Assembly: GCA_041685075.1 (NCBI GenBank)
Contig: JAWLGN010000105.1
Coordinates: 1-16,682 of the forward strand
From: JAMCRM01 sp041685075
GTDB taxonomy: Bacteria; Acidobacteriota; Terriglobia; Bryobacterales; Bryobacteraceae
Direction: 5' to 3'
Length of the DNA: 16,682 nt
The notes below the pieces were generated by a model. That model saw only the letters and a list, made by a program, of their open reading frames with translations, did no database searches and was not told the origin of the DNA. The translations under genes were made by a program, and so were the position numbers. Shown here in pieces: positions 8,801 through 15,677 of the stretch. How positions within the stretch are numbered: the stretch's first letter is position 1; each line of letters begins with the position of its first letter.

Positions 8801-9276
8801 GTTTCGGCAGCCAGTGGGCGGCGCCGCTGAACTTTATCGCCGGCGGCTGGCAACTCGGCGGCCTGGTGGTCCGGCAGGCCGGGCCTCCGCTGGGCTTCGG
8901 AAACGTCATCTTCAACGGCGACCTGAAGGACATCCCGCTGCCCAAGGGCCAGCGCGACGTGGACCGCTGGTTCAACATCGATGCCGGCTTCAACCGCGTC
9001 ACGGCGCAGCAACTGGTCAACAACGTCCGTACCTTCCCGCTGCGCTTCAGCGGCATCCGGGGCGACGGGCGCGCCACCTGGGACCTCTCGGCGATCAAGA
9101 ACTTCAGTATCTCGGAGAGAGCCACCCTACAGTTCCGGGCCGAGTGCTTCAACGCCTGGAACCACGCGAACTTCAACAACCCGAACACCTCGGTCACCAG
9201 TTCCAGCTTCGGCATGATCACCGGAGTCAGTACCGACGCACGTAACTTCCAGTTCTCCCTGAAGCTGAAATTCTAA
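5803..9276 (+). CDS. Oar-like TonB-dependent outer-membrane receptor with carboxypeptidase-regulatory-like domain
   Basis: A 1,157-residue outer-membrane protein. Residues 1-26 are a signal peptide (Arg5, then a hydrophobic Ala/Leu run, probable cleavage after AGA). Residues of about 30-112 form a carboxypeptidase-regulatory-like beta-sandwich (GAIVGRITDSTDAFIPAVTV, GSYSIPFLLPGTYQVSAETT). A plug-like region follows (VTETVEVRAETPLLDT, VNELPIAAGNPLELILLTPG, FTIDGVSNTF). The remainder is a large beta-barrel with conserved pieces such as GGPVVLPRLYNGKNKTFWFY and RPHRLSLSGIWELPFGRG. The chain ends in Phe (SLKLKF), the usual signal for outer-membrane insertion. Acidobacteria carry many such receptors; substrates are mostly unknown, though oligosaccharide or polymer uptake is a common guess. 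No SusD-like protein or degradative enzyme is adjacent, so the ligand cannot be inferred. The gene appears to be transcribed alone and ends at a strong hairpin before the convergent leuD. Confidence 0.93.
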   Translation: MCHTRVLPAAALLAAALFTLPFQAGAQDPRGAIVGRITDSTDAFIPAVTVRATNAETGVVAAGQSNAAGSYSIPFLLPGTYQVSAETTGFKKFVREGIQVRVAERVELNIQMEVGAVTETVEVRAETPLLDTAGSSLGQVVDQRRVNELPIAAGNPLELILLTPGITEPSKFLWKPAWNFRQITADGNGPTNNEFTIDGVSNTFAEGNAGRSRYAFSPPASAVREFKMETSPYDASTGHSIGATVNVSTVGGTNELHGEAHWFVRNKAFDAPNFFNNKRGTEPAVYQDNRYGASAGGPVVLPRLYNGKNKTFWFYAYEANKWGVPSPFTGTVPSAAIRAGDFSELLALNSSYQVYDPATIAVAPGGRFSRQPFPGNVIPTSRLDPVGAALADLYPMPNQPGTPDGRNNYFNGGLKALEDYYVHLARVDHAFSDSHRMFVRVHYDWWEEDKNRHFSNSVNGIILNRTNRGLTLDDVFTLSPTLVVNLRYGLTHQDFPEERVSRGFDLASIGFSQNLVSQLVDKSLATLPRVTNGYSTISPWESGDGTTTSMTHSFAAALTKSQGSHHLKFGADFRVYRAFGNRFPETTAPRLDYSTYWTRGPFDNSPAASIGQNLASQLLGIPDGQMVRSASFAMQDRYLGMYLHDDWKVSPRLTLNVGLRYEYESPVTERFDRLVAGFAFDTPNPIEAQSRAAYAQDPIDEISPDNFRVLGGLTWVGADGNPRTPFGADKHNLLPRIGLAYQLLPKTLLRAGYGIYYDTTGVNTTRAIQTGFAQSTPIQPSLDSGLTFIASNADPFPSGLLAPLGPAGGLVTNLGQSIEFYNRDRKHAYSQRWSFGIQQLLPHEFLLEASYVANRGTRLPVVRNYNALPNRYLSTSPVRDNATNNYLTASFPNPFFGLASTYGATTSRSALLRPYPAFGSIEAEENIGYSWYHSLQVRAEKRFSQGYTLLLGYTFSKLMEAVEFMNAADAMPYESIGNFDRPHRLSLSGIWELPFGRGRRFGSQWAAPLNFIAGGWQLGGLVVRQAGPPLGFGNVIFNGDLKDIPLPKGQRDVDRWFNIDAGFNRVTAQQLVNNVRTFPLRFSGIRGDGRATWDLSAIKNFSISERATLQFRAECFNAWNHANFNNPNTSVTSSSFGMITGVSTDARNFQFSLKLKF

Positions 9277-9291
9277 GTCCGGGTTGGTGAG

Positions 9292-9315
9292 GGGGCGGGC
9301 TTCATAGCCCGCCCC
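9292..9315. terminator. Hairpin between convergent receptor gene and leuD
   Basis: A perfect 10-bp stem, GGGGCGGGCT paired with AGCCCGCCCC, encloses a four-base TCAT loop. It lies 15 nt after the receptor stop codon and 9 nt after the leuD stop on the other strand. It has no T-run on either side, so it may act as a bidirectional or Rho-assisted terminator or as an mRNA 3'-end stabiliser. Confidence 0.65.
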
Positions 9316-9324
9316 ACCACGATG

Positions 9325-9933
9325 TCAGGCGAGGGTATTGATACGGCCGGCGCGGCGCGCCTCGTAGGCTGCGATCCGGTCTTCATGCTGGAGGATGTAG
9401 CCCAGCTCGTCGATGCCGTTCACCAGGCAGTGCTGCGCGAACGGGTCCACCGGAAACTCCACCTTGCGGCCGTCCGGAAGCGTGAGGGTGGCGGCGGCCA
9501 GGTCCACCGTGACGGCGGCCTCCGGGTCGCGTTCGACCGTCTCGAACAGGGCGGCGTGCACGTCCGCGGGGACCACAATCGGCAGCAGTGAATTTTTCAG
9601 CGCGTTCTGCTTGAAGATGTCCGCGAACGACGTGCTGATGACGGCGCGAAACCCGAACTGCGTGAGCGCCCAGGGGGCGTGCTCGCGGGAGCTGCCGCAG
9701 CCGAAGTTATCGCCGGCCAGCAGCACCTGCGCGTTCTTCCCGCGCGGCTGGTTCAGGATGAAGTCGGGACGCGGGTTGCCGGCTTCGTCGTAGCGCCAGT
9801 CGCAGAAGAGCTGGTCGCCCAACCCCTGCTTGGAGGTGGTTTTCAGGAACCGCGCCGGGATGATCTGGTCGGTGTCGATGTTGTTCACCGGGAGCGGCGC
9901 CAGGCGGCTGGTAAATGTGGTGAACGGTTTCAT
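9325..9933 (-). CDS. leuD: 3-isopropylmalate dehydratase small subunit
   Basis: A 202-residue small (swivel) subunit of isopropylmalate isomerase, which with LeuC converts 2-isopropylmalate to 3-isopropylmalate in leucine synthesis. Characteristic segments are VNNIDTDQIIPARFLKT near residue 20, LLAGDNFGCGSSREHAPWAL near residue 75 (the substrate-recognition serine loop) and ISTSFADIFKQNALKNSLLP. The length is that of the E. coli-type LeuD. The ATG at 9933 overlaps the leuC TGA as ATGA, the usual arrangement for translational coupling of two subunits needed in equal amounts. The open frame continues upstream inside leuC but has no LeuD homology there. It is the last gene of the cluster, and its stop lies next to the hairpin at 9292-9315. 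Confidence 0.95.
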   Translation of the reverse strand: MKPFTTFTSRLAPLPVNNIDTDQIIPARFLKTTSKQGLGDQLFCDWRYDEAGNPRPDFILNQPRGKNAQVLLAGDNFGCGSSREHAPWALTQFGFRAVISTSFADIFKQNALKNSLLPIVVPADVHAALFETVERDPEAAVTVDLAAATLTLPDGRKVEFPVDPFAQHCLVNGIDELGYILQHEDRIAAYEARRAGRINTLA

Positions 9934-11336
9934 AAGAGGGTCCTCACATCGGCTACGGCGCCCGCTACGGCCGATGCCGCGGCGGTCAGGGGACTGGCCA
10001 GGAACGTGCGGCCGCCCTTGCCCTGCCGGCCTTCGAAATTGCGGTTGCTGGTGGAGACGCTGTACTGGCCCGGCTGAAGCTGGTCGCCGTTCATCGCGAT
10101 ACACATCGAGCAGCCCGGCTCGCGCCACTCGGCGCCGGCGGCGCGGAAGATCTCCGGCAAACCCTCGGCCGCGGCCTGGCGCTTCACTTCCTGCGACCCC
10201 GGCACCACCAGCATGCGCACGCGCGGGTGCACCTTGCGGCCCTTCACAATCGAGGCGGCCTGGCGTATATCGCTGATGCGCCCGTTGGTGCAGCTTCCGA
10301 TGAAGACCACGTCGATGGGATGGCCCAGCAGCGGGCGCCCGCTCTCGAGAGCCATGTACTTGAGCGCCTTGGCTATGGATTCGCGCTCGATGGCATCGGC
10401 AGCCTGCGAGGGGTCCGGAACCGGCGCGGTCACCGGGATGCCCATCCCGGGGCTGGTGCCGTAGGTGATCATGGGCTCGAGCGCGCCGGCGTCGATGGTT
10501 ACTTCGGCGTCGTAGCGCGCGCCCTCGTCGGTGGGAAGCTGCTTCCAGCGCGCCAGGGCGGCTTCCCAGGCCTCCCCCCTGGGGGCGTAGGGACGGCCGC
10601 AGAGATACTCGAAAGTGGTGTCATCGGGAGCGATCAGGCCGGCGCGCGCACCCGCCTCGATGGACATGTTGGTAATGGTCATGCGCTCTTCCATCGAGAG
10701 CGCCCCGATGGCGCTGCCGGTGTACTCGAAGACGCAGCCCGTGCCCCCGCCCGCGCCGATTTTGGCGATCAGTGCCAGGATGATGTCCTTGGCGCCCACA
10801 CCCCGGCCGAGCGTGCCATCCACCTGCACCCGGTAACTCCGGGAAGGGCGCTGGAGAAGGCACTGGGTGGCCAGCACGTGTTCCACTTCGCTGGTCCCCA
10901 CCCCGAAGGCCAGGGCGCCGAAAGCGCCGTGGGTAGCGGTATGGCTGTCGCCGCAAACCACCGTCATGCCCGGCTGGGTAAGGCCCAGTTCCGGCCCGAT
11001 GACGTGCACCACGCCCTGCCGGGGGCTGTGTACGCCCTGGCAGGGAATGCCGAACTCGCTGCAGTTCGCCTCGAGCTGCGCAAGCTGTTTGGCGGCGATG
11101 GCGTCCACAATCGGCAGGCTGCGGTCCGTGGTGGGGATGCTGTGGTCCGAGGTGGCCATGGTGAGGTCCGGACGCCGGACCTTCAGCCCCCGCTCGCGCA
11201 ATCCCTGGAAGGCCTGCGGGGAGGTGACTTCGTGCACCAGGTGAAGGTCGATGAACAACAGGGCGGGAGCGCCCGGCTGCTCGTGCACGACGTGGGCGTC
11301 CCAGACCTTTTCGATGATGGTTCGGGGTTGACTCAT
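9930..11336 (-). CDS. leuC: 3-isopropylmalate dehydratase large subunit
   Basis: A 468-residue aconitase-family protein, the [4Fe-4S] catalytic subunit of isopropylmalate isomerase. The three cluster cysteines are recognisable: one in VVFIGSCTNGRISDIRQAA and two in GCSMCIAMNGDQL. Other family segments are TIIEKVWDAHVV at the N-terminus, DHSIPTTD, VVCGDSHTATHGAFGALAFG and YGTSPGMGIPVT. The size is normal for LeuC. ATG 11336 gives the typical MSQPRTIIEKVWD start, with GGAAG about 8 nt upstream. An in-frame GTG three codons earlier is possible but has poorer spacing. The gene is separated from leuB by about 50 bp holding a terminator-like hairpin, and is joined to leuD by a 4-nt ATGA overlap. 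Confidence 0.96.
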   Translation of the reverse strand: MSQPRTIIEKVWDAHVVHEQPGAPALLFIDLHLVHEVTSPQAFQGLRERGLKVRRPDLTMATSDHSIPTTDRSLPIVDAIAAKQLAQLEANCSEFGIPCQGVHSPRQGVVHVIGPELGLTQPGMTVVCGDSHTATHGAFGALAFGVGTSEVEHVLATQCLLQRPSRSYRVQVDGTLGRGVGAKDIILALIAKIGAGGGTGCVFEYTGSAIGALSMEERMTITNMSIEAGARAGLIAPDDTTFEYLCGRPYAPRGEAWEAALARWKQLPTDEGARYDAEVTIDAGALEPMITYGTSPGMGIPVTAPVPDPSQAADAIERESIAKALKYMALESGRPLLGHPIDVVFIGSCTNGRISDIRQAASIVKGRKVHPRVRMLVVPGSQEVKRQAAAEGLPEIFRAAGAEWREPGCSMCIAMNGDQLQPGQYSVSTSNRNFEGRQGKGGRTFLASPLTAAASAVAGAVADVRTLL

Positions 11337-11362
11337 GGGGTTCACTTCCAGGATAGTGGAAA

Positions 11363-11388
11363 AGCCCGGGGCCGGTAAGCCCCGGGCT
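11363..11388 (-). terminator. Intrinsic-terminator-like hairpin between leuB and leuC
   Basis: A perfect 10-bp GC-rich stem (AGCCCGGGGC at 11363-11372 with GCCCCGGGCT at 11379-11388) has a six-base loop. Read on the minus strand it starts at the last base of the leuB stop codon, and the stem is followed by a short T-run (TTTTCC). The T-run lies only on the leuB-to-leuC side, so the orientation fits attenuation of leuABCD transcription before leuCD. The run is short, so termination is probably partial. Confidence 0.6.
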
Positions 11389-12473
11389 CATCCGATCGCG
11401 GCGCAGACGGCCTCGCCCACCTGTTCCGTGGTGGCCGGAGCGCCCGACGGTCTGAGGTCGGCGGTGACTCTGCCGCTTGCCAGTACGGCTTCCACTGCGG
11501 TGAGCACCGCCGTCGCCTCATCTTTCAAACCAAAACTGTATTCCAGCATGGCGGCCACCGATCCGATGGCGGCCAGGGGGTTGGCCTTGCCTTGCCCCGC
11601 GATGTCCGGTGCCGATCCGTGGACGGGCTCGTAGAGACCCACCCAGGCGCCCGACGGCTTGCGGTCCCCGATGGAGGCCGAGGGCAGCATCCCGATGGAA
11701 CCGGCCAGCACCGCGCCTTCGTCGCTGAGGATGTCGCCGAACATGTTCTCGGTGAGGACCACGTCGAAGCGCCGCGGGTTCAGAATGAGCTGCATGGCGC
11801 AGTTGTCCACCAGGATGTGGTCCAGCGAGACGTCCGGATACTCGGAAGCCACCTCGCACACCACGCGGCGCCAGAACTGGGAGTTCTCCAGCACGTTGGA
11901 CTTGTCCACCGAGGTGACCTTGCGGCGCCGCCCGCGGGCAAGCTGGAAGGCCGTGCGGGTAACACGCTCGATTTCGGCGCGCGTGTAGCTCATGGTGTTG
12001 ACGGCGCGCTCCTCCGCCCCCTCGCCGGAGATGCCGCGCGGCGTGCCGTAGTAGATCCCGCCGGTGAGTTCCCGGACGATGATCATATCGGTGCCTTCCA
12101 CCAGGTGGTTCTTCAGGGGGGAGGAGTCGAGCAGCGCCGCATACGCCCGGACGGGACGCAGGTTGGCGAACACGCCGAGCGTTTTGCGGATGCCCAGCAG
12201 GCCCTTTTCCGGCCGCTGGTCCGGCGGCGCTTGATCGAACTCCGGCAGACCGACCGCGCCCATGAGCGTGGCGTCCGCCTCCAACGCCAGCCGCCGGGTA
12301 TCTTCCGGCAGCGGCGAACCCGTTTTATGAATGGCCACCCCGCCCAGCAGGCCCTCGGTAAGCCGGAGACTGTGGCGCCACTTGTCGGCTACGTGGCGCA
12401 GCACGCGAACGGCTTCGCGCGTGACTTCCGCGCCGATGCCATCGCCGGGCAGGACTAATACGTTCAGGTTCAT
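11388..12473 (-). CDS. leuB: 3-isopropylmalate dehydrogenase
   Basis: A 361-residue NAD-dependent beta-decarboxylating dehydrogenase. It oxidises 3-isopropylmalate to 2-isopropyl-3-oxosuccinate, which loses CO2 to give 2-oxoisocaproate, the last precursor before leucine transamination. Family motifs run in order: VLPGDGIGAEV at the N-terminus, LLGIRKTLGVFANLRPVRAY, VRELTGGIYYGTPRG, VTSVDKSNVLENSQFWR, VDNCAMQLI, TENMFGDILSDEGAVLAGS (metal-binding aspartates) and EPVHGSAPDIAGQGKANP (cofactor loop). The length is typical. The start lies 3 nt after the leuA stop, so the two are surely co-transcribed. The upstream Shine-Dalgarno is weak (GGAA), which suggests translational coupling to leuA. The TGA stop is at 11388-11390, and its last base is part of the following hairpin. 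Confidence 0.96.
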   Translation of the reverse strand: MNLNVLVLPGDGIGAEVTREAVRVLRHVADKWRHSLRLTEGLLGGVAIHKTGSPLPEDTRRLALEADATLMGAVGLPEFDQAPPDQRPEKGLLGIRKTLGVFANLRPVRAYAALLDSSPLKNHLVEGTDMIIVRELTGGIYYGTPRGISGEGAEERAVNTMSYTRAEIERVTRTAFQLARGRRRKVTSVDKSNVLENSQFWRRVVCEVASEYPDVSLDHILVDNCAMQLILNPRRFDVVLTENMFGDILSDEGAVLAGSIGMLPSASIGDRKPSGAWVGLYEPVHGSAPDIAGQGKANPLAAIGSVAAMLEYSFGLKDEATAVLTAVEAVLASGRVTADLRPSGAPATTEQVGEAVCAAIG

Positions 12474-12476
12474 TCG

Positions 12477-13646
12477 TTATTCCGCACTGACCGCGGCGGC
12501 CTTGCCGCTCTCCCGGATCAGCGTGAGGATCTCCTCGTCGAGGACGCCTTTCTTGGTGTCGGCCAGGGCGATAAAGCGCTTGTAGAGATCGTCGATCTCG
12601 CCCTTGGAAAGCTGGAAGCCCAGGTCTTCGCAGCGTTTCTTCAGCGCATGGCGGCCGCTGTGTTTACCCAGCACGAGACAGCTTTCCGGCACCCCTACGG
12701 TGACCGGGTCGATGATCTCGTAGGTGCTGCGGTCCTTCAGCATGCCGTCCTGGTGGATGCCGGCCTCGTGGGCGAAGGCGTTGCGGCCCACGATGGCCTT
12801 GTTGGGCTGCACCCCGAAGCTGATGAGCGAAGTCAGCAACTGGCTGGCGGGGTACAGGTGTTCGGTGTTGATGGCGGTGGTGTAGGGGAGGCGGTCGCGG
12901 CGGGTCTTCAGAATCATGACCACCTCTTCCAGCGAGCAGTTTCCGGCGCGCTCCCCGATGCCGTTGATGGTGCACTCGATCTGCCGCGCCCCCGCGCGTA
13001 CGGCGGCAATGGAGTTGGCCACCGCCAGCCCCAGGTCGTCATGGCAGTGTACGCTCACCACCGCGGAATCCCCCAGCGCGCGCGCAATGCGGCCTACCAG
13101 CGCGGCGAACTCGTCGGGGATGCTATAGCCCACCGTGTCGGGGATGTTCACCGTGCGGGCGCCGGCTTCCACCACCGCGCGCGCCACCTGCTCCAGGAAA
13201 TCCGGATCCGTGCGGGCGCCGTCCTCGGCGGAGAACTCCACGTCGTCCACGTGCCGGCGCGCCAGCGTCACCGCCGCCACCGCGGCATCGAGCACCTCCT
13301 GGCGCGACTTCTTGAGCTTGTACTGCAGGTGGATGTCGCTGGTGGCAATGAAGGTGTGGATGCGCGGCCTCTGGGCCGGCTCAAGCGCCGCCGCGGCGCG
13401 CTCCACGTCCAACGTGCAGGCGCGCGCCAGCGCCGCCACGCTCACCCAGGGAAACTCCCGGCTGATGAGATTCACGGCCTCGTAATCGCCGTCGGAGGCG
13501 ATGGGAAACCCGGCCTCCAGTACGTCCACCCCCAGCTCCACGAGCTTGCGGGCCATGCGCAGCTTTTCAGCCGTGGTCATGCTGCATCCGGGCGACTGCT
13601 CGCCGTCTCGCAGCGTCGTGTCGAAGATGTAGACTCGCTCGCTCAT
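12477..13646 (-). CDS. leuA: 2-isopropylmalate synthase, short form without the leucine-sensing domain
   Basis: A 389-residue enzyme of the DRE-TIM family that condenses acetyl-CoA with 2-oxoisovalerate, the first committed step of leucine synthesis. IFDTTLRDGEQSPG (metal Asp and catalytic Arg) is at the N-terminus. HTFIATSDIHLQYKLKKS, VEFSAEDGARTD, VSVHCHDDLGLAVANS (metal His) and INGIGERAGNCSLEEV complete the barrel. EAGIHQDGMLKDRSTYEIIDP and LGKHSGRHALKKRCEDLGF form the linker subdomain. The protein stops about where the C-terminal LeuA_dimer domain, which binds leucine, begins in the usual enzyme of 500 or more residues. leuBCD context argues for isopropylmalate rather than homocitrate or citramalate synthase. 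ATG 13646 is preferred; an in-frame TTG at 13664 would lie upstream of the predicted transcription start. It heads the leu cluster and is divergent from a LysR-type regulator. Confidence 0.93.
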   Translation of the reverse strand: MSERVYIFDTTLRDGEQSPGCSMTTAEKLRMARKLVELGVDVLEAGFPIASDGDYEAVNLISREFPWVSVAALARACTLDVERAAAALEPAQRPRIHTFIATSDIHLQYKLKKSRQEVLDAAVAAVTLARRHVDDVEFSAEDGARTDPDFLEQVARAVVEAGARTVNIPDTVGYSIPDEFAALVGRIARALGDSAVVSVHCHDDLGLAVANSIAAVRAGARQIECTINGIGERAGNCSLEEVVMILKTRRDRLPYTTAINTEHLYPASQLLTSLISFGVQPNKAIVGRNAFAHEAGIHQDGMLKDRSTYEIIDPVTVGVPESCLVLGKHSGRHALKKRCEDLGFQLSKGEIDDLYKRFIALADTKKGVLDEEILTLIRESGKAAAVSAE

Positions 13647-13663
13647 CGCGGTACTCGCCCCCA

Positions 13664-13692
13664 ATTATGCGGCTCCGGAGAAGATTTGGCAA
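13664..13692 (-). promoter_or_regulatory. Predicted sigma70-like promoter of the leu cluster
   Basis: On the minus strand, TTGCCA (complement of 13687-13692) and CATAAT (complement of 13664-13669) are separated by exactly 17 bp. Each matches its consensus hexamer at five of six positions. Transcription would start near 13657, giving a leader of only about 10 nt before the leuA ATG. This is the best promoter-like sequence in the window. Confidence 0.6.
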
Positions 13693-13694
13693 AT

Positions 13695-13718
13695 TTATAA
13701 TTTTCGCAGGCCGTATAA
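13695..13718. promoter_or_regulatory. Inverted repeat and -10-like TATAAT in the leuA-LysR gap
   Basis: TTATA at 13695-13699 and TATAA at 13714-13718 form an inverted repeat with 14 bp between the arms, an AT-rich dyad of the kind LysR-type regulators bind. It overlaps a perfect plus-strand TATAAT (13696-13701), a possible -10 of the LysR gene although no -35 is evident. It lies just upstream of the -35 of the leu promoter. A role as operator is inferred from position and symmetry only. Confidence 0.35.
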
Positions 13719-13742
13719 ACTTCTGTTATGCTACAGGGAGAC

Positions 13743-14630
13743 ATGGAATTGTACTCCCTCCAGGTGTTCCTGACGGTAGCGATGGAAAAGAGCTTTTCCC
13801 GGGCCGCGGAAAAGCTGTTGCGCACGCAGCCGGCCGTCTCCCTGGCGCTGCAGAAGCTGGAGACCGAGCTGGGCGAAAAGCTCATCGACCGTTCCGGCAA
13901 GGAGCTGATGCTGACCGACGCCGGACAAACGGTGCTGAACTATGCCCGGCGTTTCGAGAACCTGCGGCTGGAGTTGGAGAATTCACTGGCCGAACTGCGG
14001 GACCATTCGTCCGGGCGCTTGTCGATCGGGGCCAACGAGTCCACCACCATCTACCTGTTGCAACACATCCAGAACTACCGGCGGCTGTATCCCAAAATCA
14101 AGGTGCAGGTGCGCCGCAGTCTCTCGAGCCGGATCCCCAACGAACTGATCGACGGCAACCTGGAACTGGGGCTCATCAGTTACGATCCGCCCGATGAACG
14201 GCTGGTAAGCCACGTAATCTACACCGACGCCCTGACCTTCGTGGTATCGCCGCGGCACCGCCTGGCCTCCCGGCGCGCGGTATCGATCACGGAGTTGGGC
14301 TCGGAGATTTTCATCGCTCACAACGTGCTCTCGCCGTACCGGGAGGTGGTGCTGCGGGAGTTTCAGCGCCACAAGGTGCCGCTTCGCATGGAGGTAGAGA
14401 TGCCCACCATCGAAACCATCCGGCGACTGGTGCAAAACGACCAGGGCGTGGCGTTTCTGCCGCGCATGTGCGTGGAACAGGAGTTCGAGCAAGGCGTGTT
14501 GTGCGAGGTGAAGGTGCGGGAGCTGCACGTGGAGCGCAAGATACGGCTGCTGTATCCCGCGCGGCGCGCCTTGAGCCATGCGGCGCAGGCGTTTCTCGAG
14601 TTGGTGAAGGGACGGGCGAAGGCGCTATAA
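13743..14630 (+). CDS. LysR-type transcriptional regulator, divergent from leuA
   Basis: A 295-residue LysR-family regulator. The N-terminal winged helix-turn-helix is standard: LYSLQVFLTVAMEKSFSRAA, then the recognition helix TQPAVSLALQKLETELGEKL, and LTDAGQTVLNYARR at the start of the linker helix. Residues of about 90-290 form the periplasmic-binding-protein-like effector domain (GRLSIGANESTTIYLLQHI, LELGLISYDP, DQGVAFLPRM). ATG 13743 gives the usual LysR N-terminus (MELYSLQVFL), but AGGGAG is only 2 nt upstream. ATG 13728 would add five residues and has no clear Shine-Dalgarno, so the start is uncertain. The divergent, near-adjacent leuA suggests it regulates the leu cluster and itself, as LysR proteins often do with a flanking divergent operon. 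The effector is unknown. Its stop overlaps the convergent hydrolase gene by 6 nt. Confidence 0.9.
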   Translation: MELYSLQVFLTVAMEKSFSRAAEKLLRTQPAVSLALQKLETELGEKLIDRSGKELMLTDAGQTVLNYARRFENLRLELENSLAELRDHSSGRLSIGANESTTIYLLQHIQNYRRLYPKIKVQVRRSLSSRIPNELIDGNLELGLISYDPPDERLVSHVIYTDALTFVVSPRHRLASRRAVSITELGSEIFIAHNVLSPYREVVLREFQRHKVPLRMEVEMPTIETIRRLVQNDQGVAFLPRMCVEQEFEQGVLCEVKVRELHVERKIRLLYPARRALSHAAQAFLELVKGRAKAL

Positions 14631-15677
14631 GTTACCCAGAAACTCGCCTGCCACCGCGGCGAACTCCTCCGGGCGATCGTGGAATACCCAGTGGCCCGCG
14701 CCCTCGATGACGTGCACCCGAGCATTGGGGAACGCCGCCGCGAAGGCGCGGGAGGCGGACTCCGGCTGGAGGTCCGCGCCGCCATGTACCACCAGCACGG
14801 GCGCCTGGACCCGCCTCATAGCGGGACGCCAGTCATAACGCCGCCCCACGCTGAAGTAAATCGCCTGCGCCACCCAGCCGCCGTTGTCCTCGGCGCCCTC
14901 CACCATAGGGACACGGGCTTTCGCGGCGGCGGCGTAATACTTGAAAAACTCCGCGTTACGGGCGCGCAGCTCGGATTCGCTCCGGCGGAAGATATCGCTG
15001 AAATCGAAGAAACGGTCGAGATAGCTGTCGAAGTCGCGGCGCAGGTGCTCGGGCATCTTGGCGCGTAGACGCTCGTGAATAGCGGCGCCGTCGGAGGGCA
15101 TCTTCAGCATGCTGGCCGGCGCCACCATCAGCATGCCTTTGACGTTTTCCGGAAACTCGGCGGCATAGAGCGCCGCCAGCAGGGCGCCGAAGGAGTGCGC
15201 CACCAGGGTAAGGCGGCGTTCACCCAGGATCTTGCGCACACGCTCCAGATCGGCAATCTGCGCACTCAGTCCAAGCCGCGCTTCGAGTTCCCGGACGTTG
15301 CGGAAGTAGTTGCCCGATTCGAATCGGTCCACCGGACGCGTGGAGCGGCCGCAGCCGCGCTGGTCGTAATAGATAAAGCGGTACCGGTCGGCCAGGGGAC
15401 GAAGGCCGGGGAGCGGGGTTCGAAACGGAAGGCCCGGTCCGCCGTGGAGCACGAGCACACGATCCCCCGCTCCGTCGCCGAAATGGTACAGCTTGACGCC
15501 AGCTTCCATGGTCCAGAAGCTTTCGTCGTGGTCCTGCAGCGGGCGGGTAATCGCCGGCCCGGCGCGCAGTACACCCGGCCGGTACAACGGACGCGAAATG
15601 AAATACCAGAACGCGCCCGCGAGCGCGACCGCTACGGCCAGCGCCACGCCGGCGCCCGCCAGAAGCCTCCGTTGCAT
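14625..15677 (-). CDS. Membrane-anchored alpha/beta hydrolase, proline-iminopeptidase-like
   Basis: A 350-residue serine hydrolase. Residues 5-27 form one transmembrane helix or uncleaved signal anchor after MQRR, so the catalytic domain is probably outside the cytoplasmic membrane. LVLHGGPGLPF (oxyanion loop, residues 76-86) and YYDQRGCGRS (103-112) are the signature pair of the proline iminopeptidase/S33 group. The triad is visible: Ser162 in VAHSFGA, Asp302 in VVHGGADLQP and His329 in GAGHWVFHD. The substrate could be an N-terminal-proline peptide or another ester or amide; S33-like proteins vary widely. ATG 15677 has GGAGG 6 nt upstream. The open frame extends nine codons further to a TTG that is unlikely to be used. 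It ends convergent with, and 6 nt inside, the LysR gene, so the two are not an operon. Confidence 0.85.
   Translation of the reverse strand: MQRRLLAGAGVALAVAVALAGAFWYFISRPLYRPGVLRAGPAITRPLQDHDESFWTMEAGVKLYHFGDGAGDRVLVLHGGPGLPFRTPLPGLRPLADRYRFIYYDQRGCGRSTRPVDRFESGNYFRNVRELEARLGLSAQIADLERVRKILGERRLTLVAHSFGALLAALYAAEFPENVKGMLMVAPASMLKMPSDGAAIHERLRAKMPEHLRRDFDSYLDRFFDFSDIFRRSESELRARNAEFFKYYAAAAKARVPMVEGAEDNGGWVAQAIYFSVGRRYDWRPAMRRVQAPVLVVHGGADLQPESASRAFAAAFPNARVHVIEGAGHWVFHDRPEEFAAVAGEFLGNL

Noticed and set aside
9934..10128. N-terminal extension of LeuD by 65 residues
   Set aside because: It lies wholly inside leuC in another frame. The ATG overlapping the leuC stop gives the standard LeuD N-terminus and length.
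12477..13646. Assignment of the short LeuA as homocitrate synthase (NifV/LysS) or citramalate synthase
   Set aside because: The length would allow it, but the gene is followed directly by leuB, leuC and leuD, and its HTFIATSDIHLQYKL and GIGERAGNCSLEEV segments are those of isopropylmalate synthases.
10227..13700. Long plus-strand open frames opposite leuC, leuB and leuA
   Set aside because: Each mirrors a strongly conserved leu gene, and the frames show typical antisense composition of high-GC coding DNA.
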